Below are positions 53,504-64,000 of a stretch of 64,000 nt of DNA, piece after piece (the first letter of the stretch is position 1; the number at the start of each line of letters is the position of its first letter). Source of the stretch: Duganella aquatilis (GTDB lineage Bacteria > Pseudomonadota > Gammaproteobacteria > Burkholderiales > Burkholderiaceae_D). The stretch lies in the NCBI RefSeq assembly GCF_009674565.1, contig NZ_WKJL01000004.1, positions 186,001 through 250,000 of the forward strand, in the 5' to 3' direction. The notes beneath the pieces were generated by a model. That model had not been told where the DNA came from. It searched no databases and saw only the letters and a list, made by a program, of their open reading frames with translations. The position numbers and the translations under genes are program-made.

Positions 53504-54460
53504 TTATGAACTCTTGACAACGTTTTTCTGACGGACAGGTGGACGGCGCTCGCTATTGTTGCGCGTACCCGTCGCCTGCGTGCCCTTCTCCAGCGTGAAA
53601 CGCGCGCCGCTGTCCTTGCCCAGCGCCTTGACCAGCCACGGCATCACTTCCTTCAGCATCGGTTCCAGCGTGTACGGCGGGTTCAGGATGAACATGCCGC
53701 TGCTGTGCAGGCCGAAGCCGTCCGGCGTCGGTTTCTTGGTGGTCAGCACCACGTTCAGCCATTCGGCGGCCGGCAGTTGCTTGAGCTTGTCGGCGAACTG
53801 GCGCGATTCCATGCGTTGCAGCAGCGGATACCACACGGCGTAGGTGCCGGTCGGGAAGCGGCCCAGCGCTTCGGCCAGCACGTCCTTGGTCTTTTTGTAG
53901 TCCTGCTTGTCTTCATACGGCGGATCGATCAGTACCAGCGCGCGGCGCGACGGCGGCGGCAGCAGCGCCTTCAGCGCGGCGAAGCCGTCACCGCGGGTGA
54001 CCAGCACGCGCTTGCCGCGCACGGTCGGACGGATGCCTTGCGCCGCCGCGTGCTCTTCCAGCTTGCGGAAGTTATCGGCCAGCAGCTTGGAATCGGCCGG
54101 ATGCAGCTCGAACAGGCGCAAACGGTCCTGCTCGCGCGCCACCTGGTCGGCGATGTACGGCGAGCCGGGGTAGTAGCGCATCTTGCCGCTCGGGTTCATG
54201 GCGCGGACCAGGTCGACGTATTCCTTGATCGGCGCCGGCATGTCGGTCAGGTTCCACAGCGGGCCGATGCCGGTGTCGTATTCGGCGTTCTTCGACGCGA
54301 ACGCGCCGTCCAGCTCGTAGACGCCGGCGCCCGAGTGCGTATCGATGTAGCTGTACGCCGTGTCCTTCTGGTTCAGGTACTGGAGCAACTGGATGGTGAT
54401 GAAGTGCTTCAGCACGTCGGCGTGGTTACCCGCATGGAAGGCGTGGCGGTAAGAGAACAT
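53504..54460 (-). CDS. rlmJ: 23S rRNA (adenine-2030-N6)-methyltransferase
   Basis: A 318-residue RlmJ, which methylates A2030 of 23S rRNA. The opening MFSYRHAFHAGNHADVLKH is diagnostic, and the catalytic motif DPPYEDKQDYK (LVLIDPPYE) is the N6-adenine methylase signature. It is longer than E. coli RlmJ (280) by a basic C-terminal tail (RNNSERRPPVRQKNVVKSS). It forms a single-gene unit downstream of nothing obvious and 44 bases upstream of the EAL-HDOD gene end. Confidence 0.95.
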   Translation of the reverse strand: MFSYRHAFHAGNHADVLKHFITIQLLQYLNQKDTAYSYIDTHSGAGVYELDGAFASKNAEYDTGIGPLWNLTDMPAPIKEYVDLVRAMNPSGKMRYYPGSPYIADQVAREQDRLRLFELHPADSKLLADNFRKLEEHAAAQGIRPTVRGKRVLVTRGDGFAALKALLPPPSRRALVLIDPPYEDKQDYKKTKDVLAEALGRFPTGTYAVWYPLLQRMESRQFADKLKQLPAAEWLNVVLTTKKPTPDGFGLHSSGMFILNPPYTLEPMLKEVMPWLVKALGKDSGARFTLEKGTQATGTRNNSERRPPVRQKNVVKSS

Positions 54461-54625
54461 AAGCTGGTGATCCTGATTGATTCAATCCGACATTATCCCT
54501 CAGAACGCGCCGCCGACCAAAAAAGCGCGCACTTCGTTTGGATCAAGGTGTGGCGATGTCAGCTGACTAAGATGGAACTGCCACGCCGGCATCCGCTGGC
54601 GCGACATACTTTCATGGAGGAGATT

Positions 54626-54883
54626 ATGGCTTTTAACAACGTAGGGCCGCTGACCTTCCTGGCGCCCGGTCAAACCGCGTTCTGGAGCTACACCTACGGC
54701 GGCGACCGTGGCACCCAGTTCGCCTCGGCGGATGTGAAGACGCCCAACCAGGGCGCCGTGCACCTGGCCGACCAGCAGCGCAAGGCCAAGGACAACAACG
54801 GCAACGCCACGTACTTCGTCGCCATCCACAACCAGGGTGCCGGCGGGTGCTTCCACAACCTGCAAGGCGGAGGTATGTCATGA
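54626..54883 (+). CDS. Small uncharacterised beta-rich protein (first of a pair)
   Basis: An 85-residue protein I cannot assign. The start at 54626 follows GGAGGAG. The sequence (NNVGPLTFLAPGQTAFWSY, GGDRGTQFASADVK, ATYFVAIHNQGAGGCFHNLQ) is rich in aromatic residues, glycine and asparagine and looks like a small beta-sandwich, with no signal peptide or membrane helix. It ends with ATGTCATGA, where the stop overlaps the next gene's ATG by 4 bases, so the two products are translationally coupled and may act together. Confidence 0.7.
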   Translation: MAFNNVGPLTFLAPGQTAFWSYTYGGDRGTQFASADVKTPNQGAVHLADQQRKAKDNNGNATYFVAIHNQGAGGCFHNLQGGGMS

Positions 54884-55104
54884 AGATGACCATCGTAACG
54901 GACGTGCACGGCAACGTGCTGGGCGCCGTCCAGGGCCACAACCTGACGGAAAACAAGGATGGCGTGGAGGCGACCGTGTCGTTCTCGCCCGGCCACGCCA
55001 CCCACATGGTGGAAGTCGACGATGACCTGACCACCGTCGATGACGTCGAAGAATTCCAGCAGCGCCTGCGCCGCCATCTGCAGCAGCATCAACAGCAACC
55101 GTAA
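54880..55104 (+). CDS. Small uncharacterised protein (second of a pair)
   Basis: A 74-residue protein of unknown function. It has two beta hairpins (KMTIVTDVHGNVLGAVQGH, GVEATVSFSPGHATHMVEVDD) followed by an acidic turn and a charged C-terminal helix (VEEFQQRLRRHLQQHQQQ). GGAGG lies nine bases before the start, inside the upstream gene. It is coupled to the preceding gene by ATGA and followed by a hairpin with TTTT. Confidence 0.7.
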   Translation: MKMTIVTDVHGNVLGAVQGHNLTENKDGVEATVSFSPGHATHMVEVDDDLTTVDDVEEFQQRLRRHLQQHQQQP

Positions 55105-55112
55105 CAGCACGG

Positions 55113-55142
55113 CAGCCGCGGCGGGTTCGGCGCGGCTGTTTT
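55113..55142 (+). terminator. Terminator of the small-gene pair
   Basis: CAGCCGCG (55113-55120) pairs with CGCGGCTG (55131-55138) around a 10-base loop, followed by TTTT. It lies 9 bases after the second small gene and just before the convergent rraA-like stop. Confidence 0.6.
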
Positions 55143-55143
55143 C

Positions 55144-55638
55144 CTAGGCCAGCTTCTGCTGCGCCACCAGCACCCCATCCGCATCGGCATAAATCCAGTC
55201 ACCGGGATTCACCGGCACGCCGGCGATGTGCACCCGCAGGTTGCGCTCGCCCACGCCCTTCTTGCTGCTTTTCTGCGGATGCGCACCGAGCGCGCGCACG
55301 CCGATGTCGCAGGCGTTGAGTTCATCGGTATCGCGGATGCAGCCGTCGACGATGATGCCGGCCCAGCCATTGTCCTGCGCCAGCAGGCCGAGCTGGCCGC
55401 CGACCAGCGCGCGGCGCAGGCTGCCGCCGCCATCGACCACCAGCACATTGCCCTCGCCCGGCGTTTCCAGCATGGCGCGCACCAGCGCATTGTCTTCATG
55501 CACCTTCAGCGTGACCACCCGGCCCGAGAAGCGCACGCGCTGGCCGTAGTGACGGAACAACGGCGGCAGCACGGCCAGGCGGCCGTCGTCCAGCAGGTTG
55601 GCGTGGTCGTCGCACAAATCGGTGGTGTCAAAGCTCAT
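55144..55638 (-). CDS. rraA: RraA-family protein (RNase E inhibitor / HMG aldolase)
   Basis: A 164-residue RraA homologue. The family motif appears in [37 protein letters not shown], including the conserved Arg and Asp that bind metal and substrate in 4-hydroxy-4-methyl-2-oxoglutarate aldolases. E. coli RraA binds RNase E and slows mRNA decay; many homologues instead are class II aldolases. The two cannot be separated by sequence alone here. It lies 36 bases after the MFS gene, possibly in the same transcript. Confidence 0.87.
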   Translation of the reverse strand: MSFDTTDLCDDHANLLDDGRLAVLPPLFRHYGQRVRFSGRVVTLKVHEDNALVRAMLETPGEGNVLVVDGGGSLRRALVGGQLGLLAQDNGWAGIIVDGCIRDTDELNACDIGVRALGAHPQKSSKKGVGERNLRVHIAGVPVNPGDWIYADADGVLVAQQKLA

Positions 55639-55674
55639 GGTCGTCCCTCTCGCATTGTTAGAATAATTTTAATT

Positions 55675-56901
55675 CTATGCGGTTTTCGGCGCCACCGGTA
55701 CGCGGGTGTTGCTGCCGACGCCCACCGCCGTCAGTATCACCAGCGCCTGGAAGATGCCGATGAACACGAACACGCCGGCCGGATGGTGGGCATCCATCAG
55801 CGCGCCGAACAACAGCGGACCGAGCGCCAGACCGCTGTCCAGGCCGGAATACACGACGCCGAACACGCGGCCGGTGGCGTTGGCCGGCGCCGCGCCGCGT
55901 ATCATCAGGTCGCGCGACGGGCCGGAAATGCCAGTCACCAGGCCGATCAGCCCCATCAGCACCACCGCCATCCACGCCGGCACCACGGCGGCCGCCAGCA
56001 CCAGCGCCAGCAGCGCCGCCGTGCCGAAGGCAAGCATGATGATGCGGTCATGGTTGCGGCTGCCCGCACCGAGGAAGCCGCCATACGCCATGCCCAGCGC
56101 GGAGGCGAACATAAAGCAGGTGTAGGCCGACGTCGCCGTGCCCAGCGACATGCCGTACAGGCTGACCAGGCTGGTCGCGGCAAAGGTCTGGATGCCGGCC
56201 AGCGCCACGGCGGAAATCAGGAAGAAGGCAAAGCACAGCCACACCACCTTCAGCTTGAGGAAGCCGAAGGCGCCGGCGTCCGCTGCGCCGGCGCTTTTGC
56301 CGGCCGCCGGCAGCGCCATCGCTTCGGGCCGCAGCGCATGGCGATTCCAGGCCAGCAGCGCCAGCACGGCCAGCGGCAACAGCGACGCACACAGCAGCGC
56401 CGTGCGCCAGTCGGTGCGCGCCGCCACAAACGTCAGGAACAGCGGCGACAGCGCCCAGCCGATATTGCCGCTGATGCCGTGCACCGAAAAGCCATGCGCC
56501 AGCCGCGCCTTGGATACGCGCTGGTTCAGCAAGGTGTAGTCGGCCGGATGGAACACGCTGTTGCCGCAACCTGCCACCAGCGCGCCGAGCATCAGCTGCA
56601 CGTAGCTGTGCGCGCTCGACAGCAGCACCGCCGACACCCCCAGCAGCGCAATGCCGCTGAACAGCACGGTGCGCGCGCCGAGGCGGTCGACCACGAAGCC
56701 GGCCATCGCCTGCCCCACGCCGGAAACCACGAAGAACACCGTCATCAGCAATCCCAGCTCGGCGTAGCTGAGGCCGAATTCCGGCTTCAGCCACGGAATC
56801 AGCGCCGCCAGGATCACGTGATAAAAGTGGGAAGTGCCGTGCGCCAGCCCGACCATTGCAATGACGCGGGCGTCCTGACGCCACAAGGTCTTGTCGTTCA
56901 T
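55675..56901 (-). CDS. MFS transporter resembling NimT / fosmidomycin-resistance exporters
   Basis: A 408-residue permease with 12 helices. It begins MVGLAHGTSHFYHVILAALIPWL, the helix-1 pattern of the Fsr group, and has the MAGFVVDRLGARTVL loop motif. The start at 56901 follows AGAGAGAA and gives the normal N-terminus; a longer frame upstream would run into the promoter region. It is divergent from an AraC regulator with a cupin domain, as in the NimR-NimT pair that exports 2-nitroimidazole. The drug or metabolite is unknown. Confidence 0.85.
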   Translation of the reverse strand: MNDKTLWRQDARVIAMVGLAHGTSHFYHVILAALIPWLKPEFGLSYAELGLLMTVFFVVSGVGQAMAGFVVDRLGARTVLFSGIALLGVSAVLLSSAHSYVQLMLGALVAGCGNSVFHPADYTLLNQRVSKARLAHGFSVHGISGNIGWALSPLFLTFVAARTDWRTALLCASLLPLAVLALLAWNRHALRPEAMALPAAGKSAGAADAGAFGFLKLKVVWLCFAFFLISAVALAGIQTFAATSLVSLYGMSLGTATSAYTCFMFASALGMAYGGFLGAGSRNHDRIIMLAFGTAALLALVLAAAVVPAWMAVVLMGLIGLVTGISGPSRDLMIRGAAPANATGRVFGVVYSGLDSGLALGPLLFGALMDAHHPAGVFVFIGIFQALVILTAVGVGSNTRVPVAPKTA

Positions 56902-56966
56902 ACCGTTCTCTCTGTCGTTGTTTTGCCGAAGTGTAAGCAATTTGCCATGGTCTGATTTAAGATAGA

Positions 56967-56983
56967 GCGACAATATTTATCGC
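56967..56983 (+). promoter_or_regulatory. 17-base dyad between the divergent MFS and AraC genes
   Basis: GCGACAA and TTATCGC flank a central TAT and match as inverted halves in six of seven positions. It ends 9 bases before the AraC start codon, a plausible autoregulatory operator. Confidence 0.4.
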
Positions 56984-56992
56984 ATTTCTGCC

Positions 56993-57778
56993 ATGCCTAT
57001 CCCCATCGTCAGCCACACCCACTTCAACTGGCACAACGACCAGCCGAGCGCCGGGCGGCCGCTGACCATGGCCGGCCGCGACCTGCAGGCCACCGCCATG
57101 CTGCCGCCCCACCATCACGACTGGGGCCAGTTCACCTACGCCCTGCGCGGCGTGATGCGGGTGGACGCCAACCACAGCAGCTGGATCGTGCCGCCGCAGC
57201 GCGCCATCTGGATACCGCCGGGCGTCGAGCACAGCGTCACGGTGCTGGAAAACACGCACCTGCGGCCGATGTCGGTGTACGCCGGGCGTGCGCCCTTCGC
57301 CGGTGGCGAGTGCAAGCTGCTGGAGCTGTCCGGCCTGTTGCGCGAACTGCTGGTGGCGCTGGAGCAGCACGACCGCGACGAGCAGTCGCCGCGCGAACAG
57401 CTGCTGATGGAAATGATCCTGGACGAAATCCCGCGCTGCGCCGTGCGGCCGGTGCGCGTGCCGCTGCCGACCGACAAGCGCCTGAAAGCCCTGTGCGACG
57501 CCCTGATCGCCGACCCCGGCGCCGAACGCACGCTGGCGGCGTGGGCCAGGCAGGTCGGCGCCTCGGAGCGCACCCTGGCCCGGCTGTTCGAGCGCGAACT
57601 CGGCATGGGCTACACGCAATGGCGCCAGCAGGTGCGGCTGGCGCACGCCGCGCCGCTGATCGCCAGCGGCGTGCCGCTGGCGCGAGTGGCCGCCGAGCTG
57701 GGCTACGCCAGCCAGTCCGCCTTCTCGGCCATGTTCAAGAAGACCTTCGGCTGCTCGCCCTCGACCTTCTTTGGATAA
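56993..57778 (+). CDS. AraC-family regulator with N-terminal cupin (NimR-like)
   Basis: A 261-residue regulator. Residues about 20-110 form a cupin-like sensor with a histidine cluster (LPPHHHDWGQFTYALRG, PPGVEHSV). Residues about 160-261 hold two helix-turn-helix motifs (AAWARQVGASERTLARLFEREL and VAAELGYASQSAFSAMFKKTFG), ending with the usual CSPSTF. It is divergent from an Fsr/NimT-like exporter across 91 bases and most likely represses or activates it. Confidence 0.9.
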   Translation: MPIPIVSHTHFNWHNDQPSAGRPLTMAGRDLQATAMLPPHHHDWGQFTYALRGVMRVDANHSSWIVPPQRAIWIPPGVEHSVTVLENTHLRPMSVYAGRAPFAGGECKLLELSGLLRELLVALEQHDRDEQSPREQLLMEMILDEIPRCAVRPVRVPLPTDKRLKALCDALIADPGAERTLAAWARQVGASERTLARLFERELGMGYTQWRQQVRLAHAAPLIASGVPLARVAAELGYASQSAFSAMFKKTFGCSPSTFFG

Positions 57779-57887
57779 CAACAATAATGACCGTTCATTA
57801 AGTTTTCATTTTTTCTGCCGATAACGCTTGCTTGGACAAAAGTACGGTACATTAGTGGAAACTAATCAATTAGAAAATCGATATCGC

Positions 57888-58805
57888 ATGGCGGACCTGT
57901 CCCTTTTTTCAAACGAACAGATCGCGGCACTGCTGGCGGCTTTGCCGGACCCGGCATTCATCCTCACCCGCAGCGGCCGCTACGCCGCTGTCTTCGGCGG
58001 CACCGACAGCCGCTATTACCACGACGGCAGCGGCCTGATCGGCAAATCCATCTGCGACGTCCTCAATCCTGAAAAAGCCGCCTGGTTCGAAACGCAGATC
58101 GCCATCGCACTGGCCTCGAAGGGCCTGCATGTGGTCGAGTATCCGTTGGGGCGCGAGGACATCAAGGGTCTGGGCAGCGACGGCCCGGAGGAAGTGATCT
58201 GGTTTGAAGGCCGGGTGCAGCCGCTCGACTACCAGGTGCTGGATGAGGAAGCCGTGCTCTGGGTCGCCAGCAACATCACCGCCAGCAAAAAACTGGAAAC
58301 GCTGCTGCGCACGCAGAGCGAAACCGATTCGCTGACCGGCCTGTTCAACCGCCGCAAGCTGATGAGCGGCCTGACCGAGCATTTCGAACTGTTCGCGCGC
58401 TACAAGACGCCAACCTCGGTGCTGATCTTCGATATCGACAGGTTCAAGGGCATCAACGACGAATACGGCCACCTGGCCGGCGACAAGGCCATCGCCACCA
58501 CCGCCGACGTCTGCCGGCGCGAACTGCGCGCCACCGACTTTCCGGCGCGGCTGGGCGGCGACGAATTCGTGGTGCTGATGCCGCACACCGACAGCGAACA
58601 GGCGATGCCGATCGCCGAACGGCTGCGCCAGCGCATCGCCGACGCTTTACAACAATTGGGAACCCTGGGACCGGGCGCCACCATCAGCGGCGGCCTGAGC
58701 GAGATGACCGCGGGCGATCTCTCGTATGAGGAAGTCTTGAAACGGGCGGACGATGCGTTGTACCGCGCCAAGCGCGACGGCCGCAACCGCATCGTCCACC
58801 ACTAG
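57888..58805 (+). CDS. PAS-like sensor diguanylate cyclase
   Basis: A 305-residue cytoplasmic GGDEF protein. A PAS-like domain covers about 10-130 (LPDPAFILTRSGRYAAVFGG...IGKSICDVLNPEKAAW). A linker leads to GGDEF from about 145 (DSLTGLFNRRKLM) with an intact LGGDEFVVL motif, so it should make c-di-GMP. The start at 57888 gives an ordinary N-terminus; the frame is open 20 codons more without a better site. Its stop is 7 bases from the convergent clpB stop, with no terminator between them. Confidence 0.9.
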   Translation: MADLSLFSNEQIAALLAALPDPAFILTRSGRYAAVFGGTDSRYYHDGSGLIGKSICDVLNPEKAAWFETQIAIALASKGLHVVEYPLGREDIKGLGSDGPEEVIWFEGRVQPLDYQVLDEEAVLWVASNITASKKLETLLRTQSETDSLTGLFNRRKLMSGLTEHFELFARYKTPTSVLIFDIDRFKGINDEYGHLAGDKAIATTADVCRRELRATDFPARLGGDEFVVLMPHTDSEQAMPIAERLRQRIADALQQLGTLGPGATISGGLSEMTAGDLSYEEVLKRADDALYRAKRDGRNRIVHH

Positions 58806-58812
58806 GCCGGGC

Positions 58813-61413
<2,601 letters not shown>

Positions 61414-61444
61414 GGTGTTGCTCCGATATATTTAACTATCGCTA

Positions 61445-61472
61445 ACATAGGGATCAGCGATAGCTTTTCAAG
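61445..61472 (-). promoter_or_regulatory. clpBp: Sigma-32 heat-shock promoter of clpB, with flanking dyad
   Basis: On the minus strand CTTGAAA (61466-61472) and CCCTATGT (61445-61452) match the sigma-32 consensus (CTTGAAA, CCCCATnT) with one mismatch and a 13-base spacer. An exact 8-bp inverted repeat, CTATCGCT (61436-61443) and AGCGATAG (61456-61463), brackets the -10 box. Confidence 0.8.
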
Positions 61473-61478
61473 GAGCAG

Positions 61479-61937
61479 CTACAACCATTTGTTAAGCGCC
61501 TGGTCGTCGCTGACGCGGGCATCCACCCAGCGTGCGCCCTCCGGCGTCTGCTCCTTCTTCCAGAACGGCGCTTCGGTCTTCAGGTAATCGATGATGAACT
61601 CGCTGGCGGCAAAGGCCTCGCCCCGGTGCGCGGACGTCACCGCCACCAGCACGATCTGCTCCTTCGGCTTGAGCGGGCCGACGCGATGTATCACCAGCGC
61701 GCTGAAAATCGGCCAGCGCTGTTTGGCCTTGTCAATAATGTCACTGATCGCCTGTTCGGTCATGCCCGGATAGTGCTCCAGCTCCATCTCCGACACAGTA
61801 GCGCCTTCGTTCAGATCGCGCACCGTGCCGACGAAGGTGACCACGCCCCCTACTTTGGGATAATCCGCGCGCAGCCGGGCAACTTCCGTGGACAGGTCGA
61901 AATCCTCGGTCTGGATGCGGACTTCGCTCAAGCTCAT
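61479..61937 (-). CDS. moaE: Molybdopterin synthase catalytic subunit
   Basis: A 152-residue MoaE, which with MoaD converts precursor Z to molybdopterin. Motifs present are GGVVTFVGTVRDLNEG, LEHYPGMTEQ, IHRVGPLKPKEQIVLVAV and the catalytic-site SAHRGEAFAASEFIIDYLKTEAPFWKKE. The ATG overlaps the stop of the upstream DUF349 gene by 4 bases. moaD and moeA, often adjacent in relatives, are not seen; they may lie beyond the window. Confidence 0.96.
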   Translation of the reverse strand: MSLSEVRIQTEDFDLSTEVARLRADYPKVGGVVTFVGTVRDLNEGATVSEMELEHYPGMTEQAISDIIDKAKQRWPIFSALVIHRVGPLKPKEQIVLVAVTSAHRGEAFAASEFIIDYLKTEAPFWKKEQTPEGARWVDARVSDDQALNKWL

Positions 61938-64000
61938 GCGCGCTCCGCGGCGCCGATGCGGCGCAACAGTTGCTCGATGCGACTGGCCGTACGGGCGTCG
62001 GCCAGGGCCGGCATCGCGCACAGTTGCAGGTAGGCAGCGGTGGCCGACTGCGGCTTCTGGCCGGATTTCAGCGACGATTGCAGCACTTCCACCTGCATCT
62101 TCAACCGCTCGCGGGCGAACTCGGCGCCGCTGTCGACGCCGGCCACGATTTCCAGGCGCAGCACTTCGTCCAGCAGCCTGGCGCGGTTGCGCTCCAGCTC
62201 CTGGGCGTAGGCGGCGCGCCGGCCGTCGACGGCCGACACGGCGGCGTTGAAACGGCCTTGCAGCGCGCGCTCGTAATCGTTGCCCAGCGACGGCAGCGCC
62301 GTCCATTTGGCTTGCCAATCCGCAACATCGATGGCATCCGGGCCGGCAATGGCCGCTTCCAGCCCTTGCGCCAGGCGCAGTTTGTCGCGCAGCGCGTTGG
62401 CCTGGGCGGCGCCGGCGCGGCGCTTGATCGCGTCCGCCTGCGCCTGCACCTTGCCGACCGCGTTGTGATAACGCTGGTTGATGCGGGCTTCGGCGGCGCG
62501 CGGCACGGTGCCGGCGGCGTTCCAGGCCGTCGCCGCATCCTTCAGCGCCTTGGCAATAGCGGCCAGCTGGGCCTTGTCCTCGCCGCTGAAGGTCGCGTCT
62601 TCCAGTTCCTTGCAGATCGCCTCGCGCGCATGCAGATGCGCCTTGCGTTCGTGGTCGGCGGCGTGGGCGGTTTCCTTGCGCTTGGCGAAAATGGCGTCGC
62701 ATGCGCTACGGAAACGCTGCCACAGCGCCTGCTCCACCTTGCGTTCCAGCGGCAGCGCCTTGGCCTGCTCCTGCCAGCGCTCCTGCAGGCGACGCAGCTT
62801 GTCCAGCGTGTGACGGTCGGACGGCTCCAGCGCTTCGGCTTCGGTGATCAATTCCTCGCGCTTGGCGGCCTCCACCTTGCGCTGCTCGGACAGCGGCGCC
62901 AGCATGTGCGCCAGCACCTTGTCGAAGGTGTGGTCGAGCTTGCGCTTTTCCTTGCGGTCGATGGTGCCCAGGCGGGTCCACATCTGGCGCAGGCGCTGGC
63001 CGGCGGCGGCCACGTTTTTCAGGTCGGCGCCCTCGGCAGCGGCCGATTCGCCCAGCGCGCGGGTTTCGGAAATCAGCGCCTCGGCCTTGGCGGCGTTGGC
63101 GTGGCGTTCGTCGGCCAGCTGCTTGAAGTGGGCGGCGGCCGGGGCGTAGGCGCTGGTGCAGGCGGCGTCGAAGCGCTCCCACAGGCTTTTCGGCGCGTGG
63201 CCGGAAACGGCGTCCAGCTGCTTCCAGCGGTCGCGCATGCTGCCGACTTTCTTGGCCAGTTCGCTCATCGCCAGCTTCTGGGCCGGCAGTTCTTCCACGG
63301 CCTTGACCAGTTCCTCGCGCGAGATGTTGCCGCCCCAGCGGGCCCAGTCGCCCAGTCGCTTCAGTTCGGCGCGGACGTGGTTCAGGTGTTCGGTTTGCGC
63401 CGGGCTGAGGCGGGTTTTGTGCTCGCGCAGCCATTTGTCGTGCTCGGCGGCGGCGTGCAGCTGGCCTTGCTCAAGCGCGGCTTCCAGGGCGTCCATGGTT
63501 TCCAGGAATTTCTTGTCGGTTTCCTTGGGCGCCGGCTTGGCTTGCTTTGGCGGCTTGGCGGACGCGGTGTCGGCGGCGACCTCCTGCGGCGCCTCGGGCG
63601 AACCGGCGGACGTAGGCGCGGCGGACGGCGCCGGCTTGGCTGGCGCGGGCACGGCGGCCGGGGCAGCCGGCTTCGGCGGGGCGGTCAGCGCGGCGCGGGC
63701 CTGTTCCAGCGCCTGGGCGTAATCGCTCAACAGGTGGCGCGGCAAGGCGCTGTGTTCCGGCGCCTGCTGGTATTCAGTTTGATCGGCGGCGTGGCGTTCC
63801 AGCGCCTGCAGCGCTTCGTCGGTCGGCAGGCCGCTGTCCGGCAGCTTGCGCACGGCGGCCAGCGCGTCGATGATGCGGCGTTGCAGGTTGACCTGCGCTT
63901 CCAGCCGCGCGGCCAGGGCGGCGCGGGCGCCGGCGAAGGCCTCGGTCAGCGTTGGCACTTCGGCAACGACCAGCCACTGGCGGTCCAGCTCGGCCACCTG
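61934..64000 (-). CDS. DUF349 repeat protein, C-terminal part (5' end outside window)
   Basis: At least 687 residues of a large helical protein with several DUF349 units (LKRLGDWARWGGNISREEL, RMRDRWKQLDAVSGHAP-like, LRQMWTRLGTIDRKEKRKL, LQERWQEQAKALPLERKVEQALWQRFRSA). It is rich in Ala, Lys, Glu and Arg, mostly coiled-coil-like, with an Ala/Pro-rich linker near the visible N-terminal side (PPKPAAPAAVPAPAKPAPS). The frame is open to the window edge, so the start lies upstream. DUF349 proteins have been linked to competence and DNA or stress functions in a few bacteria; no activity is assigned. It is coupled to moaE. Confidence 0.8.
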   Translation of the reverse strand, partial: QVAELDRQWLVVAEVPTLTEAFAGARAALAARLEAQVNLQRRIIDALAAVRKLPDSGLPTDEALQALERHAADQTEYQQAPEHSALPRHLLSDYAQALEQARAALTAPPKPAAPAAVPAPAKPAPSAAPTSAGSPEAPQEVAADTASAKPPKQAKPAPKETDKKFLETMDALEAALEQGQLHAAAEHDKWLREHKTRLSPAQTEHLNHVRAELKRLGDWARWGGNISREELVKAVEELPAQKLAMSELAKKVGSMRDRWKQLDAVSGHAPKSLWERFDAACTSAYAPAAAHFKQLADERHANAAKAEALISETRALGESAAAEGADLKNVAAAGQRLRQMWTRLGTIDRKEKRKLDHTFDKVLAHMLAPLSEQRKVEAAKREELITEAEALEPSDRHTLDKLRRLQERWQEQAKALPLERKVEQALWQRFRSACDAIFAKRKETAHAADHERKAHLHAREAICKELEDATFSGEDKAQLAAIAKALKDAATAWNAAGTVPRAAEARINQRYHNAVGKVQAQADAIKRRAGAAQANALRDKLRLAQGLEAAIAGPDAIDVADWQAKWTALPSLGNDYERALQGRFNAAVSAVDGRRAAYAQELERNRARLLDEVLRLEIVAGVDSGAEFARERLKMQVEVLQSSLKSGQKPQSATAAYLQLCAMPALADARTASRIEQLLRRIGAAERA

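Overview
The window looks like the chromosome of a high-GC betaproteobacterium of the family Oxalobacteraceae (Duganella/Massilia/Janthinobacterium type). This is inferred from the gene order yceD-rpmF-plsX-fabHDG-acpP-fabF-ygfX-rpoE-rseA-degQ-grx-lepA-lepB-rnc-era-recO-pdxJ-acpS-uvrC-pgsA, from strong G/C bias at third codon positions, and from the many LysR and cyclic-di-GMP genes. I see no insertion sequence, prophage, CRISPR array, rRNA operon or replication origin. Outside the tRNA cluster, no gene-free stretch exceeds about 300 bases.

Bases 1-15,000 are an accessory, mostly catabolic and sensory region. In order it holds the C-terminal part of an Old Yellow Enzyme; a very large winged-helix/STAND ATPase regulator; a Tat-exported VOC protein; a YqhD-like alcohol dehydrogenase; a Tat-exported glycine-betaine-type binding protein; a chemoreceptor; an MFS importer with a maleate isomerase-like enzyme; a LysR regulator; a periplasmic metallo-beta-lactamase-fold hydrolase; a small unknown gene; an orphan TorT-like binding protein; and a second LysR.

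Bases 15,000-22,100 form a second compact catabolic locus. A LysR regulator is divergent from an iron-type alcohol dehydrogenase, an MFS transporter, an FMN 2-hydroxyacid dehydrogenase and an atypical SDR. These face a cyclase-family hydrolase and a NIPSNAP protein. A 27-base element, 21/27 identical between its two copies, lies before the LysR gene and before the NIPSNAP gene, which suggests one regulon.

Bases 22,100-29,100 hold a membrane GGDEF-EAL protein, a small secreted protein, and an Rrf2-led operon (SDR, MFS efflux, DUF1993, VOC) with an exactly repeated 14-base motif before its first two genes.

Bases 29,100-49,450 are all on the minus strand and hold core functions: fatty-acid synthesis, envelope stress (sigma E, a short anti-sigma, a Deg protease), LepA/LepB, RNase III/Era/RecO/PdxJ/AcpS, UvrC, PgsA, then five tRNA genes (four identical Gly-GCC and one Cys). 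Good promoter matches are visible before yceD (sigma 70), rpoE (sigma E) and the tRNA cluster (sigma 70).

Bases 49,550-64,000 hold maf, an RsmI-like methylase, a LolC/E permease, an EAL-HDOD protein, rlmJ, two overlapping small unknown genes, an RraA homologue, an AraC-MFS pair resembling NimR-NimT, a GGDEF protein, clpB with a sigma-32 promoter match, moaE, and a DUF349 protein that runs off the window end.

No single clearly novel system is proven. The best leads are the shared LysR-type operator, the 10-bp-periodic repeats next to the STAND regulator, the short membrane-less RseA without RseB, a Shine-Dalgarno-sequestering hairpin before the glutaredoxin-like gene, the orphan TorT, and the paired small genes at 54.6-55.1 kb.
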